Source: an uncultured Oscillibacter sp. (GTDB lineage Bacteria > Bacillota_A > Clostridia > Oscillospirales > Oscillospiraceae). From it: a DNA stretch of 9,639 nucleotides. Under the pieces are notes generated by a model. The model did not search any database. It saw only the letters and a program-made list of their open reading frames with translations, and was not told the origin of the DNA. The position numbers and the translations under genes were made by a program. Below are positions 6,984-9,639 of the stretch, in pieces (positions within the stretch are counted from its first letter, which is position 1; each line of letters opens with the position of its first letter). The stretch spans positions 1-9,639 of the forward strand of contig CABQCB010000049.1 in assembly GCA_902462475.1 (NCBI GenBank). The letters run 5' to 3'.

Positions 6984-7063
6984 TTGACATGAAAATTTGA
7001 AAGGCTTTTAACGCAAGCTTTGCGCCCAAGCCTTTGATTTTACTTTTTGAAAGGCCGATCATC
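6984..7063 (+). promoter_or_regulatory. Structured mRNA leader of the radical SAM gene with two competing folds
   Basis: The leader can form a composite hairpin from 7000 to 7035. Its outer stem is AAAGGCTT (7000-7007) with AAGCCTTT (7028-7035), and its inner stem is CGCAA (7012-7016) with TTGCG (7020-7024). A T-rich run follows. The same GCCTTT (7030-7035) can pair instead with AAAGGC (7050-7055), which contains the ribosome binding site GAAAGG (7049-7054). The two pairings exclude each other. The 10-mer TTTGAAAGGC occurs twice, at 6996-7005 and 7046-7055, which is the basis of the alternative. No known riboswitch class is recognised. The base complementarity is seen directly; regulation is inferred. 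Confidence 0.45.
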
Positions 7064-7951
7064 ATGAAACATCCCTATAAAACCCGGGAAGGCGGCGCTA
7101 CGGTGACGATTTTCGTCCCCTACGACTGCAAAAACCACTGCCCCTTCTGCATCAACAAAGGGGAGTACGCAGACCTGACTGGCTTCTCTGCCGACAACAT
7201 CTGCAAGAGCATCCGCCGCATGGACGCCATCACCCCCAACTGTGACTTCGTGTTCACTGGCGGTGAGCCCTTCGCGGACCTGGAGACGCTCCAGCGCATG
7301 CTCGATGAGATCCCCACCACCCACAAGGTCTATATCAACACCACCCTCCCCGTGTCCGAGCACCAGTCCGAGGAGGACATTCTGGCGTTTGCCGAGCGCA
7401 ACAAGCACAAGATCACCTGCATCAATGTATCCCGCCACATGCAGCATTATGTGGTGGAATCCAATGACAACCTGCTGGCCCGTCTGCCGGTGCCCTTCCG
7501 GGTCAACTGCGTGCTCTACAAGAACTATCCCGCTGAGGGTCTGATCCCCTATCTGGACCGCTTCCACAAGATCCCCGGCGCCTCCATCCAGTTCCGCTTC
7601 GACTACACCGCCACCACCCCGGAAAACCTCTATGAGGAGGAGGGCGACAAGATCCTGCAGGATCTGAAGAAGATCGCCCGCTACACGGGCCTGGACGGCT
7701 GCCGGATGCGCTGCGGCTTCCACTTCGACTATCAGGGCATGGAGCTGACCTATCACAAGACCCTGCCCTATTCCACCATTGTGGAGACCGACCCCACTGA
7801 CGGCGTCACCTACGATATCCTCTACGATATCCTCATCAAGCAAAACGGCGACATTCACTCCGACTGGGACGGCACCCTTCTGGACGTGGAGGCCTACGAA
7901 AAAGTGGTCTATGAACCCTATGACCTGAAATACCTGGTTCAGATCGCATAA
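7064..7951 (+). CDS. Radical SAM enzyme of unknown substrate
   Basis: A 295-residue radical SAM protein. The [4Fe-4S] cluster motif CxxxCxxC is intact (Cys22, Cys26, Cys29, in CKNHCPFC), and the SAM-binding GGEP motif is at residues 66-69 in FVFTGGEPFADLETL. Such enzymes cleave S-adenosylmethionine to a 5'-deoxyadenosyl radical in the cytoplasm under anaerobic conditions. The C-terminal third has a Cys pair (Cys213, Cys217, GCRMRCG) and then IKQNGDIHSDWDG (258-270). This resembles the beta-hairpin of SPASM/Twitch auxiliary-cluster domains but carries Ser and Asp where cysteine is usual. A functional second cluster is therefore doubtful. No precursor peptide or partner gene for a RiPP, cofactor or tRNA pathway is visible. 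The start at 7064 is preceded by GAAAGG with 9-nt spacing; an upstream in-frame TTG at 7034 lacks a ribosome site. The fold is certain; the reaction is not known. Confidence 0.9.
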   Translation: MKHPYKTREGGATVTIFVPYDCKNHCPFCINKGEYADLTGFSADNICKSIRRMDAITPNCDFVFTGGEPFADLETLQRMLDEIPTTHKVYINTTLPVSEHQSEEDILAFAERNKHKITCINVSRHMQHYVVESNDNLLARLPVPFRVNCVLYKNYPAEGLIPYLDRFHKIPGASIQFRFDYTATTPENLYEEEGDKILQDLKKIARYTGLDGCRMRCGFHFDYQGMELTYHKTLPYSTIVETDPTDGVTYDILYDILIKQNGDIHSDWDGTLLDVEAYEKVVYEPYDLKYLVQIA

Positions 7952-7956
7952 AACGC

Positions 7957-7986
7957 AACGGCGGAGGGAGTTCCTTCCGCCGTTTT
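7957..7986 (+). terminator. Weak intrinsic terminator or attenuator after the radical SAM gene
   Basis: A 12-bp stem (7957-7968 with 7973-7984, one G-U pair) with loop AGTT starts 5 nt after the stop codon. The T tract has only four residues. Termination is probably partial, leaving read-through into the next gene, whose ribosome site begins 9 nt later. Confidence 0.7.
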
Positions 7987-7994
7987 CCATCACC

Positions 7995-8004
7995 AAAAGG
8001 AGGT
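7995..8004 (+). promoter_or_regulatory. Near-perfect Shine-Dalgarno of the ketopantoate-reductase-family gene
   Basis: AAAAGGAGGT matches the 16S rRNA anti-Shine-Dalgarno over AAGGAGGT and lies 6 nt before the ATG at 8011. It fixes the start and predicts efficient translation. Confidence 0.85.
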
Positions 8005-8010
8005 CCCCCT

Positions 8011-8925
8011 ATGAAAGAGATCAAAACCGTGGGCATTATCGGCCTGGGCGCCCTGGGCGTGCTGTATGCCCACCTGTTCACCCAGGGCCTGGGCCGGGAG
8101 CACGTCCTGGTCCTGGCGGACAGTGCGCGTACCCGGCGCTACCGCAGTGAGGGCGTATATCTCAACGGCCAGTTGTGCGATTTCCGCTACGAGGACGCGT
8201 CCCAGGTCACCGAGCCGGTGGACCTGCTGCTCTTTTCCGTGAAGTTCGGCGCCCTCCGGGAGGCGGTGGAGACCTGCCGCCATCTGGTGGGGCCGGACAC
8301 CACGCTCATCTCCGTGCTCAACGGCATCACCAGTGAGGAAGTCCTGTCCCAGGCCTTCGGCAGCGAGAAGGTGGTCTGGTGCGTGGCCCAGAAGATGTCC
8401 GCCGTGAAGGTGGGCAACCAGGCCACCATCTCTCCCTTCGGCGACCTTGCTCTGGGCGTGCCCGCCGGGGCCGATCCTTCTCGTCTCCATGCCCTCACCG
8501 CCCTGCTGGACCGCATCCACATGGACTATGAGCTGCCCGAGGACATCCGCCGCCACATGTGGAGCAAGCTCATGGTCAACACCGGCTGCAACCAGACCGC
8601 CATGGTGTTTGAGTGCGGCTACGGCGGCCTCCGGCAGCCGGAGGCCAAGCGCATCATGGTGGGCGCCATGCGGGAGGTCATGGCCGTGGCCAATGCCCAG
8701 GGCATCCCCCTCACCGAGGAGGACCTCCAGGGTTGGGTCCACGTCATGGAGGAGTTCCCCGCCGACGGCGAGCCCTCCATGCGCCAGGACGGCAAGGCCC
8801 ACCGCAAAAGCGAGGTGGAGCTGTTCTCCGGCACCATCCGCCGCCTGGGCGCCATCCACCAGATCCCCACTCCTATCAACGACTGGCTCTACCGCAAGAT
8901 CCAGCAGATGGAAGCCGCCTATTAA
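8011..8925 (+). CDS. Ketopantoate reductase (PanE/ApbA) family NADPH-dependent dehydrogenase
   Basis: A 304-residue protein of normal length for 2-dehydropantoate 2-reductase, which reduces ketopantoate to pantoate with NADPH in pantothenate and CoA synthesis. The N-terminal Rossmann nucleotide motif GLGALG is at residues 11-16. By comparison with E. coli PanE the active-site residues appear conserved: Asn104 (VLNGI), Lys186 in MWSKLMVN, Asn190, Asn194, Ser256 in EPSMRQD, and Glu268 in SEVELFSG. The C-terminal helical domain ends with the family's IPTPIND (residues 285-291). The family is broad and includes reductases acting on other 2-oxo acids. With no panB or panC in view the substrate is not proven, so no symbol is given. 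The gene has no evident promoter of its own and may depend on read-through from the radical SAM gene. A strong terminator follows. Confidence 0.88.
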   Translation: MKEIKTVGIIGLGALGVLYAHLFTQGLGREHVLVLADSARTRRYRSEGVYLNGQLCDFRYEDASQVTEPVDLLLFSVKFGALREAVETCRHLVGPDTTLISVLNGITSEEVLSQAFGSEKVVWCVAQKMSAVKVGNQATISPFGDLALGVPAGADPSRLHALTALLDRIHMDYELPEDIRRHMWSKLMVNTGCNQTAMVFECGYGGLRQPEAKRIMVGAMREVMAVANAQGIPLTEEDLQGWVHVMEEFPADGEPSMRQDGKAHRKSEVELFSGTIRRLGAIHQIPTPINDWLYRKIQQMEAAY

Positions 8926-8929
8926 ACTG

Positions 8930-8971
8930 AAAACCGGCCCGGGAGAAACGCTTCTCCCGGGCCGGTTTTTT
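8930..8971. terminator. Strong bidirectional terminator between the dehydrogenase gene and selD
   Basis: A perfect 18-bp stem (8930-8947 with 8952-8969), mostly G/C, has a 4-nt loop. AAAA flanks it on the left and TTTTTT on the right, so it works on either strand. It lies 4 nt after the dehydrogenase stop (8923-8925) and 7 nt beyond the selD stop, ending both convergent transcripts. Confidence 0.93.
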
Positions 8972-8978
8972 CTTTTCT

Positions 8979-9639
8979 TCAACGCAGGAAGATCCTCTTC
9001 CCGCCTCCGTAGGGGCGCACCGTCCCGATGCGCTGGGCGCTGGGCACACAAGGCGTGAGCTCTGCCAGCAGAGCCGCCGCGTCCTCCGGCGCCACTGCCA
9101 TCAAAAGCCCTCCCGCCGTCTGGGGGTCGTACAGCACATCCTGGCGGCACAGTTCTACCGCTCCGGCGTCTACATATTCTTCAGCAAACTTCCGGTTGCG
9201 GTACATACCCGCAGGCAAAACGCCCATTCTGGCCTGCTCCACCGCCTCGGGAATCAGATCCACCGCCGCGGTATCGATCTCCAGCTCCACGTCGCTGCCC
9301 TGGGCCATCTCGCAGGCGTGGCCCAAAAGGCCAAAGCCCGTCACATCCGTGCAGGCGTGGACCTGATAGCGCACCATCACGTCCCGTGCGGATTTATTGA
9401 GGGTAGTCATGAGCTTCTCCGCCAGGGCGATCCCCTCCGCCGAGGCCATGCCCGCCTTGGCCGCCGTGGTCAGGATACCGATGCCCAGAGGCTTGGTCAG
9501 CACCAGCACGTCCCCCGGCCGGGCTCCCGCGTTGGTCAGCACCCGGTCCGGATGGACGAAGCCCGTCACCGCCAGGCCGTATTTGGGCTCATCGTCCAGA
9601 ATGCTGTGGCCTCCGGTGATGAGGGCCCCGGCCTCATAC
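8979..9639 (-). CDS. selD: Selenide, water dikinase (selenophosphate synthase) SelD, 5'-truncated by the window edge
   Basis: The C-terminal 219 residues of SelD, which makes selenophosphate from selenide and ATP, the selenium donor for selenocysteine, 2-selenouridine in tRNA, or a selenium-containing molybdenum cofactor. The frame stays open to the window edge and begins with recognisable SelD sequence, GALITGGHSILDDEPKYGL, so the GTG at 9569 is an internal valine and not the start. Further family blocks are DVLVLTKPLGIGI (residues 44-56), TDVTGFGLLGHA (106-117) and DPQTAGGLLMAV (180-191). The N-terminal catalytic Cys/Sec residue and glycine-rich loop lie outside the window. A full protein is usually about 340-350 residues, so roughly a third is missing. 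It converges on the dehydrogenase gene across a shared terminator. Selenium-pathway neighbours, if any, would be upstream of selD beyond the right edge. Confidence 0.95.
   Translation of the reverse strand, partial: YEAGALITGGHSILDDEPKYGLAVTGFVHPDRVLTNAGARPGDVLVLTKPLGIGILTTAAKAGMASAEGIALAEKLMTTLNKSARDVMVRYQVHACTDVTGFGLLGHACEMAQGSDVELEIDTAAVDLIPEAVEQARMGVLPAGMYRNRKFAEEYVDAGAVELCRQDVLYDPQTAGGLLMAVAPEDAAALLAELTPCVPSAQRIGTVRPYGGGKRIFLR

Noticed and set aside
6989..7000. A three-codon ORF (ATG AAA ATT TGA) ahead of the radical SAM gene, preceded by AAGGA, possibly a leader peptide
   Set aside because: The AAGGA at 6978-6982 lies between the -10 element and the predicted transcription start near 6984, so it would not be in the mRNA; the ORF is also trivially short.
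6984..7063. A known riboswitch (such as SAM, T-box or cobalamin) in the radical SAM leader
   Set aside because: At about 80 nt with one composite hairpin, no class-specific conserved core or T-box motif can be seen; only the competing pairings are reported.
7040..7996. A 318-codon open frame on the - strand opposite the radical SAM gene
   Set aside because: Val/Gly/His-rich shadow of a gene with intact CxxxCxxC and GGEP motifs.
7990..9150. A 386-codon open frame on the - strand opposite the ketopantoate-reductase-family gene
   Set aside because: It crosses the 18-bp terminator and overlaps selD in another frame; no domain is visible.
9567..9569. GTG as the start codon of selD
   Set aside because: The frame stays open upstream to the window edge and encodes conserved SelD sequence (TGGHSILDDEPKYGLAVTG), so this is an internal valine.

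Overview
The window looks like a stretch of chromosome from a GC-rich, anaerobic, gut-type member of the Firmicutes, most likely the Oscillospirales/Clostridia. This is an inference. It rests on strong G/C-ending codons, classic GGAGG-type ribosome binding sites, compact gene packing with strong intrinsic terminators, a SEDS/class B PBP pair, an oxygen-sensitive radical SAM enzyme and a selD gene. I see no mobile element, CRISPR array, tRNA or rRNA. No gap between genes exceeds about 220 bases.

Layout. (1) Positions 1-2086 (+) hold a methionine ABC importer operon, metN (5' end outside the window), metI and metQ, closed by a strong terminator with a GAAA tetraloop. (2) Positions 2250-3632 (+) hold a MATE-family efflux pump with its own extended -10 promoter. 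(3) Positions 3664-6841 (-) hold a two-gene cell-wall operon. The first gene fuses an N-terminal membrane segment and a phosphothreonine-binding FHA domain to a SEDS (FtsW/RodA) glycosyltransferase. The second is a short class B penicillin-binding protein whose start overlaps the SEDS stop. This operon and the MATE gene converge on one bidirectional terminator. (4) Positions 6842-7063 are a divergent promoter region with a near-consensus promoter on each strand. The mRNA leader on the + side can be drawn in two mutually exclusive folds, one of which covers the next ribosome binding site. (5) Positions 7064-7951 (+) encode a radical SAM protein of unknown substrate. (6) Positions 8011-8925 (+) encode a ketopantoate-reductase-family dehydrogenase, separated from the radical SAM gene only by a weak terminator. 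(7) Positions 8979-9639 (-) hold the C-terminal two thirds of selD (selenophosphate synthase), convergent with the dehydrogenase gene across an 18-bp bidirectional terminator.

How the genes work together. MetN, MetI and MetQ form one importer, and the NIL domain on MetN probably senses internal methionine. The FHA-SEDS fusion polymerises glycan strands and its partner PBP cross-links them. The FHA domain suggests phosphorylation input from a Ser/Thr kinase encoded elsewhere. The radical SAM and dehydrogenase genes may be co-transcribed by read-through, but no shared pathway is evident.

Most of the window is ordinary core-genome material. The parts most worth a second look are the FHA-SEDS fusion, the orphan radical SAM enzyme with an apparently degenerate C-terminal cluster region, and the foldable leader in front of it.
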